A stretch of DNA of 64,000 bases from Aulostomus chinensis. Lineage: Eukaryota > Chordata > Actinopteri > Syngnathiformes > Aulostomidae. The notes below the pieces were generated by a model that worked only from the letters and a program-made list of their open reading frames with translations, was not told the origin of the DNA and ran no database searches. The stretch spans positions 8,536,644 to 8,600,643 of the forward strand of contig JBBMOA010000012.1 of the NCBI GenBank assembly GCA_037954235.1, given 5' to 3'. Positions within the stretch are counted from its first letter, which is position 1; every line of letters begins with the position of its first letter. The translations under genes and the position numbers were made by a program. Positions 51,561 through 63,014 of this stretch are shown piece by piece.

Positions 51561-54500
51561 TGAAAAGTCCCCAAGTCCCCAGGAGAATCTTATGCGACAG
51601 ATTTGAACTACCCTGGATGAGCCGGTAAACAATACAATCTTCTCCTGGTTTTGCCAAAGCGATCAGGTGAGGCTGCATCATGTCAAGTAGTTGTCTTCCT
51701 CCTCATGTCCTCATTTTATTTACAGAAGTCATTTTCTGATGATTCCTGAGAATTTAAACCTCCTCAGGAAAGAACAGGATAGGAATTCAAACAAATACCA
51801 AGAGAGCTCCTCCAGCCATTCAGTCATCAGAGTGTGTCTTTCATTACTGGAAGTGAAGGGAAGTGTAAATGACTTGTCATTACAACTTTCTCATTTAAAA
51901 TACCATTGTAGTTTCAACAGGGGCATCTGTGTGTGGGAATATTAGTCTGCCTAACAAAGCTGCGGATTAGCAGGAAACGCTGAGAAGCTCATATTCAACA
52001 GCAAACACAAGAGCTGCATTTTACAACCACGAAGGAAATAACCAATTAGACGACATTATTAATCTTCATGTGTGTGTTGTCAGCCACTACTTAGTGAAAT
52101 GCTAGTTAGTTTCAAATCTTCCCAAGCTTGAAATGTTTGAATGTACTGAAAATGAAATTCTGTTGCATGGGCAAATCTTTCCAAACCACTGATTAAATGA
52201 CAGTTTACCCAAATGTATAATACTGCTTAATTGGATTTGGAGTCGTTTGATTAATGTTACACAACATTCAGTGTCTTAATCGTGTCACACTTGTTATTTC
52301 TGCGTCTCGGAGGTCATTTCAGTCAAGAACCGAATGAATCCAAGTAAATGCCAGCATGTGACAGATGATAATTCAGGCAGATGTCGGGTGCCTGCATAAG
52401 CACAGAGGGCAATATATGGCACAACTATTTAAAGCTGGCCTCCTGCTATCATCTCACTATAAATCTGCCTTTACTCTGGACGTGTCTGAGCAGAAGCCAG
52501 AGGGATCCATTTAAAGTGACTCACACATCTTTCAAACGCAAGTCCAAACCTGTTGGTGATTGTGCTTGATAGCGTTAACTTCCATGAGACGAAAGGTTGA
52601 TGTCAGCGTGACTTGCACTGCCCATGTTGCTAACCCAGCCCACATGTGTAATACCCATTTCCACAGGACGCGTAAAGGTTTTTTTTGTTTTTTTTTTAAA
52701 TATCCCAGTAAACCTGCCTTAAAAACACAATTGGCCTCATTCCCACTGCGATGGTTCACTTTGCATGTCACAAATGCATGTAACACATCAGAAGGATGTG
52801 AAAGGTGTACCAGAGAATCCCCTTCCGGGCCAACTCTCTTTGGTTACTGTAGCGAAAGCAGCATGGGCATATCTTTCGCTTCATTCCGATTTCCAAATTA
52901 ACACTGATTAAAAGGACAGGTGGATGTGAATGGGAAATGACTTTCATCTAAACTTTCATCTGGGTTTGCATTCACATCAATTGGAGCTGGAGTCAATAAG
53001 CATCCATGTCGCCTCCAGTGCCATTTCAGGAGTCAATGCTGAGTGAACCTGTTCCCAGAACACAGAAGCCAGATGACAGCAGGTGTCAGTGGGCTTCTGG
53101 CCGTCGGGGAAGGGGCTTACGTGGGGCTCAAATGGGCTTTAGAATAAGTTAGGTGGGCTACAAGTGGGTGCTATTGATCTATCCTGAAGAACACATGGGC
53201 TGAAAATGGGAATACCGTTTAGATAGTGAACACGGGGACTGCTTGGTTCCCATCAAGGGCCAAGATCAAGCTCTGTTCTGACAGTGGAACGGTGGGAAAA
53301 CCATTATTCCAAATGGGTGTGGACAACAAAGAAGTTTTTGTCTGCAGAGGGGTTTAAGTGTGAGTATCAGAGTTGTGCGCGGCGTATTTCTGCTGCAGTC
53401 TGAGCTATCCACCTAGTGGTGTCATCACACTCACTGACCTGTATATCTACTTTTTGTCTCCCTAATACCAGGAGCAATAGAAGGAGGGCGCATTTATTAT
53501 GTCTGCAGTGGTGCCTGGGGGCTCTCAGATAGACTAATAATCAGTCAGGGTTTATTACAGGGTTGTCTGCATGTTGTCAAGCATGATGCTTTGTGTATGT
53601 GCATTCCTGGAGTGATTGTTGCCTCCAGAGACAGATAGACTGTGAAGAGAATCCAATATGCTATTTCATAATAAAAGGTCTCAAGGGGAATAGCAACACT
53701 GCTTAGTGGGCTTTGTACTGTCCATTCAATCAGAGGCTGCCAACATGCTGGGATTTAGAGGCAGGCGCCCTCACTGCACCACTGCTTCTTTGAGAAACAG
53801 GGAAAAGCCCAAACAGTGGGAACGAGACAAAAGTTTCAGGGCCTTGGTTTTATGTTGTGCCTTCATTCTGAATAACATTACAGTAAGATTGCATCATACA
53901 ATAGGATGTTATTGTCCTGAAGTGCTGAGGGACAGTCTGTGCAGGTGGAATATTCACACCATGTCTTCTATACTTTCAGTGTTGTACCACTTAGTTGTAA
54001 TCAGTTCGCTAACCTTTTCTCCAAGTCTAACGTGGCACTATTGGGGTACAATGACTTATTAGAGCGTCCCAAACCCTAAATCTCTGTCTTTGGTTTTGAC
54101 GTGCTGCAGAGGTGTTGTGGTAAAGATTGATGCGCTGTCATATGGAACCTTCACTTTTGCAGGGAAGCGTTAGTCGATCGATTCACCTAAAGACATTTAA
54201 GATCATTTACATTCAGCTGTGTCGATCATTCCTCATAGCAGATAAAAATCCATACACTTTGTCATGGGGGGGTTGCTGTGTGAAAGTTGGAGAAATGGCA
54301 GCGGCGCATAGTTTCGATCACACTCTATTACCCTCTTAAGGAAAGTGATTTGACTTTACATGGGGCAAAGGCTCCAGAATGCTGATCTAGTTATTGGATT
54401 TCTTATGATAACGCCATTAAATGTCATCATCTAGAAAAGAGCTGCATCTATCATGCACAAGCCAGTGTCGCAACTAATGACAATTCATTACTGCTGCATG

Positions 54501-54914
54501 AGATCGCGAGTATGTGAAGTTGCTCGTGCATCTGTGGGGAGGACCGGTTTGGAGTCGGGACATTTCGAACAACGTTCACTTTCTGACACGTCGTCAAAGG
54601 GTTGGCTTATTTTTGTTTTGTTTTCTTCTTCCATAAGTTAAGGTCAATTTTCACATCTGCAAAAATACCAGATCTATGTCACACATAATTTATCACATTT
54701 GCATGTTAACGTGACAAGGAGTCCACCGGGGTAACCACTGGTGGCATGTCTTGATCGAGAGGAATCTGAAGTTTGGGGAAAAGATATGGTAACAAAACTG
54801 CGATGCAAATCTGAATGTCTGGAAATTTTCTGTTTCAAAAGTCAGAGAATCCAACCATGTGACTTGTGCCCGCCTATTTCAACTTAACAGTGCCAAGCTC
54901 TTTGATGGTAGTGT
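51561..54914. other. non-coding segment between interspersed repeats
   Basis: No gene supported. A small hairpin (8-bp outer and 5-bp inner stem) lies at 53063-53099. A poly(T) patch lies at about 52679-52697. Confidence 0.6.
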
Positions 54915-55350
54915 TGTTGACAGGGCAACCAGAGAGAACTCTGACCCTCGTACCAGTCCCTGAACAGCTAGGCAACCATTCAGACATGCGTTACAAAAAA
55001 AAAAAAAAGGAAAACTAAGGCAGAAATGAGTTCAAGCTGAAGAAAAAAAAACAAACCCAAAAACTAGAGAATCCAGGTGGGGAATGTCCAAAATAAGTCC
55101 AGATAAAGAATGCACAACGCTTAGCAAGAAGAGAAAACAGGGATCTTTGGCTTGAACACATGGCGGCACACAGGAATTAGCAGCTCAAGAGGAGCCAGAC
55201 AGGCCTGTACGGCGTGGAGGCTGAAAGCTAGCAGACATCTGACACTGTGGTGAGTTATCTAAATAAAACAGGAACTGATGAGTCCAAAACTACATTCAAA
55301 AGAAAACACAGTAAAAAAGGAACCAAAGAGGAATCAGAGGAATTAGAGGC
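54915..55350 (+). repeat. interspersed repeat, copy B (divergent)
   Basis: This has the same general composition as the copy at 51.2-51.6 kb: an A-rich start with AACAAACCCAAAAACTAGAG near 55052, and a block near 55257 reading CTAAATAAAACAGGAACTGA. It contains a poly(A) run at about 54996-55008. The relation to the other copies is weaker and rests on block order. Confidence 0.35.
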
Positions 55351-55598
55351 TGAAATAACTAAACTGCTCTGATGAGATCCAGGAGGGTCGCGGCAAATAC
55401 GTCAAAACTTTGGCAACACGTAGTATTTGTGATATTTTACAACGTGCGGCAACACATTTTTCATGGATGAAATAACATGTTTTCTTCATACTTTACATCA
55501 CACATGTGGCACCATGATGTTATCTTCTCCACCGGTTGAAACATGTGGAATCATTTTTCCTATAGGTGGAAAATCCAGAGTTCGATAACATACTTATC

Positions 55599-55616
55599 GT
55601 GTGTGTGTGTGTGTGT
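55599..55616 (+). repeat. short (GT)n microsatellite
   Basis: Uninterrupted dinucleotide run of 18 bases. Confidence 0.9.
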
Positions 55617-56154
55617 TAAAATGTGTAAGATGTCTGAAGAGTGGATATTTGCTGACAGGAGTGCAGCTAACGGTCTGTCTGGCTCACTTTAACTTAAAGG
55701 TGAGATGGAGTGAGTGAATGAATGATGTGCAGCAGAACCCTCAGGCAAATAATAAAAAAATAAATAAAACTAAAGAAACAGCTGGAATTTCTTTCTTTGT
55801 CGTTAATGATAAGAACTGTTCATGGGTTCATTTACAAAGATGTGTTCATAGATAGACCACTTCTGTCTCTGTTACACTACAAGCTGTAGAAGTGTCACCA
55901 TGGTTACGGCAGGTGGAACCCCTGTGCCTGTCAATAAAGTTACATTCTGATACGCAGCCCCTCACCAACACACATCTAATCAGACGTGGGTATTTAGCGA
56001 CACATTCCACTCGCCGCTCTGTCAGTCGGACGGAACATACATTATCCGTGTAAATACAGCCAGTGAAAATGTTCTACATTCGTCAGTTCTGCTCCAAAGC
56101 GACTTTGATAACTGAGAGGTGACATTACCTGGTGATGTGTTCTTGTGCTGCAGG

Positions 56155-56560
56155 GCAACCTTGTAGCCAACAGCACGTAAACAGGACCCCAAACGCAGTA
56201 CGAGAGGAAGGAAGTGAAGGTCTTGATAGTGTCGGGAACTTCAAAATAAACAAAAACCTAACCTACAAACGAGAGCGAATAACTTAAGAAACCGGCAATG
56301 AAATAAACAAGACAGTGAAGCAAAGAAACACAAAAAGTCACAAGATGACACTGCAAGACCCCGGTGGGGGAACACTCGGGCACACTTACGAACTGAGGAC
56401 ACACAGGTGAGTTAATTAAAAAAAGGCGGGGAATGACCGGATGTAGCACAAAGGCAGACACAGGAGAGGAGTGAGTTTCAAAATAAAGCAGGAACTAACC
56501 AGAACAGGGTTCAAGCAAATACAAGGAAGAAGAGCAAACTAAGAAGATTAAAAAAGTCAG
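56155..56560 (+). repeat. interspersed repeat, copy C
   Basis: It starts near AACAGCACGTAAACAGGACC and contains, at 56457-56500, an AGACACAGGAGAGGAGTGAG block followed by TTTCAAAATAAAGCAGGAAC. This is nearly the same as the block in the copy at 51402-51445 and lies in the same orientation. It contains no coding capacity. It lies just beyond the distal candidate poly(A) site of erbb4. Confidence 0.5.
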
Positions 56561-56635
56561 AACAGAGTTCACCAAGAGGTTATTTAGTCCAGTGACCATA
56601 ATGAAGGACAACTCATCTTTAAATATCGACTGATC

Positions 56636-56641
56636 TTTATT
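56636..56641 (-). promoter_or_regulatory. candidate distal poly(A) signal AATAAA
   Basis: The minus strand reads ATATGAATAAAGATC, with a T/G-containing stretch (GAGTTGTCC) beginning about 20 bases further on. It would give erbb4 a 3' UTR of about 6.4 kb. The placement just upstream of the repeat copy near 56.2-56.56 kb is suggestive only. Confidence 0.25.
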
Positions 56642-57798
56642 CATATTGAATTAAAAATAGAGTTTTGACAGATTCATGTAACAAAACAGAGGATTTTAAA
56701 TGTACTAGCTTGGGAAATGTGTCAGTTAGCCAGTCAATAGAAGCATTTAAAATGGTCTATAAAACTTAGTTCTCAATCACGCTAATTAGTTGATACAAAT
56801 AAAAAAACAAACAAACAAAACAAAACAAATGATAATTTATGATCATTCTCATGACAGAAGACAATTTCTTCCAAACTTCAGTGCATTTTCAACTGACACT
56901 GACTTTAGAGGAGTTGATCAAATTGGCCACTTTACCAAATATTTATGTAAATGCTTGATATTTCAGGTGGTTAACTGACAGGATCGCCACCAAATTCATC
57001 CATCATCTGCCATCAAATGCTCATATAGACACAAGTGTTCAATAGGCCTACAGCGTTCTCTGGGCAATAGGCGATATAAAAATATGAAACTATTGACACT
57101 GGTTTTAAAAACTTGTCTGAGATTTCAATAACAATATCCCCATTTTCCTCATTGGTAAATACAGTATTTTGGAAAAGCACAAAACTTTTTTTTTGTTTTT
57201 TTCACTCACCTTGTATGTGCAGTTTGGAAAAAGGTGCATCCATAAAATATTTTTAAAATTGTGTTTTTTTTTTTAGATTTTAGCACAAAATCGAATGAGT
57301 TTTTTCTTTTCACTCAGCAGGACGTGACGATTACAGACATTTGAACAAATAGTGAGCAAAAATACCAAACTCCAGGTCAAGCTGTCCCTTGTGCACCGCG
57401 AGCCACCCGCGTGATTTTGGTGCCAGTCCTCACATCACATATCAGGTAAGGTGACAAATGGGCCAAACTCCCCTTAAAGTCCTGCAGTGATCCGGTAAGA
57501 TTGACACGTTAACTTCCTGCAAAAGTGACTGATGAAAAAGAGTGAAGATTTAAATCCCCATGAAGACTGACGTTATCTGTACAGGAAAAGATCAATTCTT
57601 CAAATGATCTGTCCAGCACATTCAACCTGTTTTCCATGAACCCCCCTCCCCACCCACCTCAGCGCTGTGACATTATATTGCTACACCATTCACTCAGTAT
57701 TGCCCCAAATCGATACAGAGCTGAATGTCATCAGAAAATAAATAACGACTGAGCTCAGTGCAAATGGAAATTAAATTACCCAAGAGTCTAGTACATAG

Positions 57799-57942
57799 CT
57801 GCGACGGACCAGCGACCCATCCAGGGTGAACCCGGCCTTATGCCCAACAGCAGCTGGGATAGGATCCAGCCCCCCTCCCCCTCCCCCTCCCCCTCCCCCG
57901 CGACCCTTAATGGATAAGCGGTATAGAAAATGGATTGATGGA
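57799..57942 (+). mobile_element. 5'-truncated SINE copy of the same family
   Basis: The block GGACCAGCGACCCATCCAGG through GATAAGCGGTATAGAAAATGG matches the 3' third of the SINE at 22350-22725. The tRNA-like half is missing. Near-identical flanks TAGTACATAG (57789-57798) and TAGTATATAG (57943-57952), 9 of 10 matching, look like an aged target-site duplication. An internal (CCCCCT)n expansion at 57870-57899 is unusual. The copy lies inside the possible erbb4 3' UTR, antisense to it. Confidence 0.75.
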
Positions 57943-60900
57943 TAGTATATAGGTCCTTAAAACTCGGCATACAAAGTGACACTGGTGGATAAATAACAAT
58001 GGTGAGAGAGAAGACTGGAGGAAAAATAAAGTAAAAGAATATTTACTAGTATTGCAAGAGAATCTCAAAAGTGTACAAAATCTTTAACAAAATTTCAAAG
58101 AGGTGGATAATACTGAGAAAAACATGGAGGCTAGTGTGGGTTTAATATACCCGATTTAAAAAAATAAAATGAAACAAAATCACTCCCACAAAGTGAGCAA
58201 GAGCAGAGGCCAAAAGACAGAAATCCACCAAGTTGTGCTGAAACACAATCACAATCACAGGGGAAATGATGCGTCGGGGGTGTGACAGGAGACCCTGCAA
58301 GCATTTTTAAAAGTCACTCTTCAAATTACATTTACAGAATATATATGTATACTGTATATATATTTATATACATACAAAAAAGAGGTTCCCCAAAGGAAAA
58401 AAACAAAAACAGATACAATCGACCACTAAATGCAATGATGCGAAGAGGAAAAAATTAAACACAAACACAAAAATCTCCAGCTGCAAAAAGTAGCATCATT
58501 GTCCTATTTACAGATGCACCTAGCCGTCTTTGACCTACCTATAAAAATACTATTCCCTTTTAATTCTGAATGGTGAAACTCTTGATCAGCGCTCTATTTA
58601 AATGTGTATGTTATTTGGCTGAAACACAAACTCTTAATTTAATTTTTACCATCCGTTCATTATATTGTAAACTGTGCTTACTCAACCACTGTCATCAGTT
58701 ATCATGGCACTGTAGAATATACACATATAAAACACTGTCAAATCAGAGCGTGACAGCCACACACACTTGGATTATATTATACAGTGATAAGAGTATGTCA
58801 TGGTTAAAAAGTGTCAGCAGCTCGATGCTCTCGCTTTAAAATACACCCACGGATTGATGGTACAATGATAAAAGTTATTTGAATCTTTTAGAAGTTCTCT
58901 GAGATGCATCATGTGCTTTTTCCAAGTCCGTTTAGACCGAAGGTAGATTGAATTTACTTTTTTTTTTTTGTTGTTGTGTGAAAAAATGTGATATGAATAT
59001 TCAAAGCGTAGAATTAAGAAATAGAACACACGCACGCACACACTCACACACACATACTATAAATAAGGTTGCCCTGTCCCAGTTCTAAAGTTCTCATTTC
59101 TGGGCTGAGCGAGTCATAGCAGGGCGTTTCAATGACCCCCCCATGGCTAAGAGGTGAATTCTTCTACTGCCTAAACCCAGAGTGTACAACTCTTATGTTA
59201 AACGAGCACAATTCCCTTTTACACTCTATTTGCCATTTAGCAGGAGCATTCTTCCATGCAACCATCTCATGTACACTGGTTGTCCTATCACATTACCCAC
59301 AATGCACTACGACAGTGCGGGCGTCTGGTCGAAACGTAATCTGTAACATGTCAGGAAAAAATATCACTACGGGCTATGTTCTGTTTTCAGGATCCAGGAT
59401 CTTCAATTTGATCCGGCTCAACCTCCGGTCGTAGTTATACTCATCCATCCACCACATTTCATCAGAATCCATGATTTATTTCAATATCCTGCTTAAAAAG
59501 ATCACCTCCTTGGCAGGAGTAATGAAATTAATTAGAAGCATTTCAATGTTATTGAGTGTTTGGTAGTGGTAGGCTGCACGTACCATTTTGGTCCCTGCAA
59601 GTCTGGACGGAACCACCCGACCTTTGGGTCCGAAAGGGTCCTTCTCACTGATCTTTAAGAGATCCTGAACTGAACTGGGACACATTTAACTGTTGTTTTA
59701 GAGTTGATTTGAGAACATGTTAGGACATCAGATGATAAGAAAACAAATTGAAACCGTGAGAACCTGCGGAGCAAAAAGAACTAGTATACAATCGCAATAA
59801 CATGTTGTAACTAAACCACAACCGAAGTAGATGCACCAAATAAATATGACTATACAGGCTGCAGTCAGTATGAAAGGGAGTTACTGCGCTCCTTTAACTA
59901 TCCACTGCACCTTCACACATCCTGACCACAATCACTTGTTTCCTTTCCAGATTATTTTGGTGTTTTCACTCCAAACATAGCTGCTTTGAAGTTTTCTGCC
60001 TGGGCAGCAGAACAGTGTTCGCTACGTACAATCCTGCAGTCACCTCTGAGGTGAGAGAAAGAATGGCAATCACCTCCGGGCTCCTCTGCCAGTTACAGTG
60101 CACTTGCACCTTCTCTCCTGCTAGCTTTTGTAACATTGATGCATTGGTCTGGTAACATTTCTGGAATGCTAATACGTTAGTTTTATCCCCGCTGCAGGAT
60201 TACAAGCTATTGCCTGTCGTTCAGGGTTTCTCAGCTGGTGCACTTGCTGAGATGTTGGGTAACATGATTTCCCACCAGAACAACAAGGGAAAGTGGATGA
60301 ATTAGCATTCAAAAAGCTAAGAGACCCTTGTGATCGTTGCTCACTGAGAGCTCCAGCAGCTTTTCTCTTCCAGAAGATTGGCTTTATTTTCCCATTGAGA
60401 TCCATTATGAAGCTTTTTGGTGACTCTCCCCTGCTTATACGAACGGACATTAATGGCTGATGGTAAATTTTGTCTTGTGTAACTGACTTTCAACTTGAAA
60501 AACACAGAGAATAATTTCATTTCACACATTTATATAAAGAACATAGATTTATCTGAGCTTAAAACTAGCAGATCTGAAATCAGCAGAACAATCAAGATCG
60601 ATTAATCAATAAATCAACAATCACCAGAGAGAACAGATCTAGTGCAGCTAAATCAAGCTAGTAACACTGATGCCCAACAATGTGCTGATGCAGTAAACCC
60701 CCCACCCCACAACTACAAAATTAATGTGCATTATCTGTGGTATTACGGCACTAATGTGCCCCTCATTATCCTTTTATTTCAATAGGTTTGACATTCCTTT
60801 ATGCTGTGGCAACTCGTGCCTCAGCTGGAGCTCAGCTGGATGATAATTATTTCCCATAAAACCAGAGAGGGGGAGAAAACACTGCGCCAGGGCAACATCT

Positions 60901-61208
60901 GTGTTTTGGACAGTAAATCATGGGGACTGTTTGTCTGAATCATTCCTCCCTATGTAAATGTGGAGGCACAAAGTTGTGTAACAGTGGCAGTGTGGTAGGT
61001 TAGTGAGATTCAGACAGGTATTAGACAGCAACTGTGCTCTTATTGTAGACTATTACTCCTTAATAGGCGGGGAACAGGAATATACATTTCTTCCATGATT
61101 GAGAATTTGCCATACAGGATTACGATATGTTGTTATATAGTAGAATTCCAATACATTTAATTTCAGAGTCTCTGTTGATTCAGATGAACGCTGCAGAGAC
61201 CGAAATCT

Positions 61209-61218
61209 TTTATTTATT
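61209..61218 (-). promoter_or_regulatory. candidate proximal poly(A) signal, tandem AATAAA
   Basis: The minus strand reads AATAAATAAA, two overlapping canonical hexamers about 1.8 kb past the erbb4 stop codon. A TCTCTG-containing stretch follows on the downstream side. Single hexamers are common by chance in AT-rich DNA, so this is only a candidate. Confidence 0.3.
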
Positions 61219-62582
61219 TTTTATGTGTTTCTTTTCTTCTGTTGTTCTGGAAGAATCTGTTTAAAGTAACAGTATCAGTCGGAGCTTGAGACAGAAAAGC
61301 TGCAGGCGTGGAGTTTGGAAAAAAACAGGCATTTAAGGGTCAGAGGAATAATGTCATTGAGCTGGTTCAGCCAAGAAAATGTTTCATCTTGTTATTTCAA
61401 GAAGGTCTCTGACCAGAAGCTTGTACATGTTAAACAGAATGTGTGCTCCCACCATCTTACTGATGCATAAATTATATGAATTAAATGTTTTCAGCAGTGT
61501 CTCTAATAGCCACATGAGAGATTTTAATGTATTTTGATGTAAACAAGATTAAAATTTTGATCCCCCAACAGATTCCTCAGCTTGGCCCCACTTGGTGGCA
61601 CGATATTCATAACCTGTTCATCGCTAACTTCTGAGGCCTTCTTCTTGGATTGCGTCTGTCTGGTTATGACATATAAAAATCGTAATTACAGCTCCTTGCC
61701 CTCTACAGTTGTTATTTGTATTCATCCTGTTCTTCATTAGTGAAACTCAGGTAACATAATACATACATAGAAAAATCCACGTTCTATGAACTATTTTGCT
61801 ATGTGCTCAACAACCACTTGCCCTGTTTACCTCTCAGGCGCTGTTTCTATTGCAACACGACTCCCTGTACTGCAGTTACCATTGCTCGTGCCCGTCACAA
61901 TCTTACAACCATGATAAATATGTTAAATTTGGATGGCTTGCTGTCTGCTGTGGGTTGTTTTGGATGAAAGGGGACCAACGTGGGATACTACGGGAGTCAT
62001 TTCAAGAGCAAATAGAGCGTTTCAATCCTTCCCTGACCATACTAGTCCTCCATCCAGATGCTCCCGACCAGGTACTGGGTGATATCGCAGCTTTCCATAA
62101 AGCTTTAATGACATTTACTTTTGTGTTGGCCCTTTCTTGGCGCAGCACAACTGACTGCCACCAACCAAACACCATGTCCTTCAGCTCAAGGTTAATTGAG
62201 CTTCTCCTGCAGAATATATTTTAGCTGAGAGCCGGCTTATCTGATCGTGTATCTGTTTATGAATGAATGTATGGATGTTGTTATTAGTGCGTCCAACCTG
62301 TCAGCATGCACGCACGTTTTCTGTATAACATGAAGTGTATATGATCAGTTACTTGAATTACATTACTGATTCAACAACATGTTAAGCGTGTGAGGGTTTG
62401 TCAGACACATCGGGGCTCTTTAGCAAGAGTGCAGGGCTGCTGGTAAGTAACGACACAACTCCATGTGCTTGCGTCATTTCATTGACTGCACAAAAGGAAT
62501 CAAAATGTGTGTAGACTGCAAAGTGTGAATCTATAGCTTGTTGGCAAATGTTTTAAAAAAGACATTGTGAGAAGTGATTCAT

Positions 62583-62584
<2 letters not shown>

Positions 62585-62655
<71 letters not shown>
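62585..62655 (+). repeat. (GT)n microsatellite ending in GCGCGC
   Basis: About 70 bases of alternating purine-pyrimidine repeat, 360 bases past the erbb4 stop. In a minus-strand transcript it would read as a long CA repeat. Confidence 0.96.
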
Positions 62656-62657
<2 letters not shown>

Positions 62658-63014
62658 AACAAAAGCAGTCATGATCTATGTACGGTCATAGAAATAATCC
62701 TCTCCATGAACTCACCTCAGTTATTGTGTCTTTTTTTTCTATAAACATCTTTCTTTTGTGTCTTTCTGGTACTAATAATGGCAGGACAATTCACTTTGGG
62801 CACAGAAACAAACCTTAATAGTCGTGGCTAAGAATGAAGCTAAAAAAGGTAGATTAAAAGGTTTGCAATAAGACATGACCAAGAGAAGTGTTCAGGGAGG
62901 GTGCAAGGAGAACCCAGTTTGAGAAACACTGCATGTGGAAATGAGAGAATTGAGGTCCATTCATCTCCATCTCTGTCCCTCTATTTATCTGTCCACTGTG
63001 CTACAGGTGGGTCA

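Larger units (their letters stand above)
56610..63014 (-). other. erbb4: possible long 3' UTR of erbb4
   Basis: No convincing coding sequence lies on either strand downstream of the erbb4 stop. Human ERBB4 mRNA has a 3' UTR of several kilobases, so a long UTR is expected here. Candidate AATAAA signals on the minus strand lie at 61209-61218 (tandem), 60773-60778, 60383-60388, 59475-59480 and 56636-56641. From about 58.6 to 57.2 kb the sense strand is T-rich, as UTRs often are. The last signal sits just before an interspersed repeat begins (about 56560). The stretch contains a (GT)n tract at 62585-62655 and a truncated SINE at 57799-57942. The true end cannot be fixed from sequence, and a UTR of about 1.8 kb ending near 61.2 kb is equally possible. 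Confidence 0.35.

Noticed and set aside
53063..53099. Small hairpin that could be read as a microRNA precursor
   Set aside because: The stem is only 8 plus 5 base pairs with a mismatch, too short for a microRNA precursor.
61796..62224. 142-codon open frame on the plus strand, downstream of and antisense to erbb4
   Set aside because: No recognisable domain, and the composition looks like translated non-coding DNA. One frame of this length is not surprising in 64 kb read in six frames.
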